Below are positions 63,711-64,000 of a DNA stretch of 64,000 nucleotides, piece after piece (within the stretch, counting starts at the first letter, position 1; every line of letters starts with the position of its first letter). The position numbers and the translations under genes are program-made. A model generated the notes under the pieces. It was not told where the DNA came from and did no database searches. It worked only from the letters and a program-made list of their open reading frames with translations. Source of the stretch: Candidatus Heimdallarchaeota archaeon B3_Heim (GTDB lineage: Archaea; Asgardarchaeota; Heimdallarchaeia; Hodarchaeales; Hodarchaeaceae); the NCBI GenBank assembly GCA_003144275.1, contig NJBF01000011.1, positions 29,042 to 93,041 on the forward strand, written 5' to 3'.

Positions 63711-64000
63711 ATGATAGCAAATCAAGAAATACACTCGTTAGAAAACAGACTCCGTCACTATCCCTCACGGACAGTCCAAGTTTTTAAAACTACCCATCTG
63801 GCCCGTATTCTCAGAAAACACATTCACGAGACAGATGCCGACAAAAATCGGAAAGAATTTAGCTGCGAACAGTGGATTAAAGGTCTTTCCTTGATGCAGA
63901 TTCAGAAATTCGAAGCGGTACGACCCTTTGTGCGACAGCTAGAGCAAAATAGATCCTGGCAAGCTATTTGTGGTTATCAAGGAAACGTACCCACTCAAGG
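63711..64000 (+). mobile_element. N-terminal part of a probable IS transposase, cut by the window
   Basis: From ATG at 63711 the frame stays open to the right edge (96 codons). The residues fit the N-terminal helical domain of DDE transposases of the IS4/IS5 type: WIKGLSLMQIQKFEAVRPFV, QLEQNRSWQAICGYQG and VPTQG, which normally come just before the first catalytic Asp. The catalytic part lies outside the window. No terminal inverted repeat could be fixed. The family call is tentative. Confidence 0.55.

Overview
The window looks like a piece of an AT-rich archaeal genome, most likely from an Asgard archaeon and perhaps Heimdallarchaeia-like. The phylum-level call is inference. It rests on a eukaryote-like Ras/Rab-family GTPase (1.8-2.5 kb), proteins with probable longin/roadblock-like domains (7.6 and 21.5 kb), geranylgeranyl reductase for archaeal lipids, a bifunctional archaeal-type phosphoglucose/phosphomannose isomerase, a DRG-like TGS GTPase, V4R domains, a PGF-CTERM-like sorting tail and very large Ig-like surface proteins. 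Genes such as htpG (Hsp90), citF, a SagB-type nitroreductase and acyl-CoA dehydrogenase have a more bacterial flavour. No rRNA, tRNA or CRISPR array was seen.

Layout. 0-3.4 kb: a surface protein cut by the left edge, a divergent small GTPase, and a small secreted protein broken by a frameshift. 3.5-9.7 kb: DUF362 plus SagB-type nitroreductase, a thioredoxin-VKOR fusion overlapping an Mrp/ApbC carrier, a membrane protein with a longin-like tail, and a DUF364 protein. 9.8-12.7 kb: four unrecognised genes ending in a membrane-anchored 500-residue protein. 12.7-17.7 kb: TIM-barrel protein, small membrane protein, hypD, GNAT, and a winged-helix/AAA ATPase pair. 18-26 kb: sugar-phosphate isomerase, geranylgeranyl reductase, an 850-residue longin-like protein, a GT-C glycosyltransferase and a rhomboid protease. 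26-33.7 kb: thioredoxin-V4R-V4R protein, citF, a 570-base intergenic region with strong secondary structure, TGS GTPase, citryl-CoA lyase and a ferredoxin-NADP reductase-like protein. 33.9-38.5 kb: htpG, rubredoxin, flavodiiron protein and aldo/keto reductase. 38.5-39.6 kb: a region that holds two tandem paralogous microproteins of 55 and 51 residues with operator-like repeats. 39.6-50.2 kb: glutaredoxin-thioredoxin reductase fusion, acyl-CoA dehydrogenase, a fused DppB/DppC-like permease, thymidylate kinase, parvulin, a frameshifted isopropylmalate-synthase-like gene and a large GT-C glycosyltransferase. 50.4-55.9 kb: TPR protein, GIY-YIG protein, alpha/beta hydrolase and small unknowns. 55.9-63.5 kb: a compact five-gene leftward cluster from a 1604-residue surface protein to a RecA-like ATPase. 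63.7-64 kb: the first part of a probable transposase.

Themes. Thiol and redox handling recurs (thioredoxin-VKOR, thioredoxin-V4R, glutaredoxin-TrxR, FNR-like, rubredoxin, flavodiiron protein). CitF and citryl-CoA lyase together could cleave citrate without a classical CitDEF complex. The envelope is represented by two GT-C enzymes, a rhomboid protease and at least three surface proteins. The most novel observations are the microprotein pair at 38.6-39.2 kb, the structured element at 30.5-30.8 kb, and the surface-protein/RecA-ATPase cluster at 55.9-63.5 kb. Two genes have apparent frameshifts in runs of four identical bases, so assembly errors should be kept in mind.
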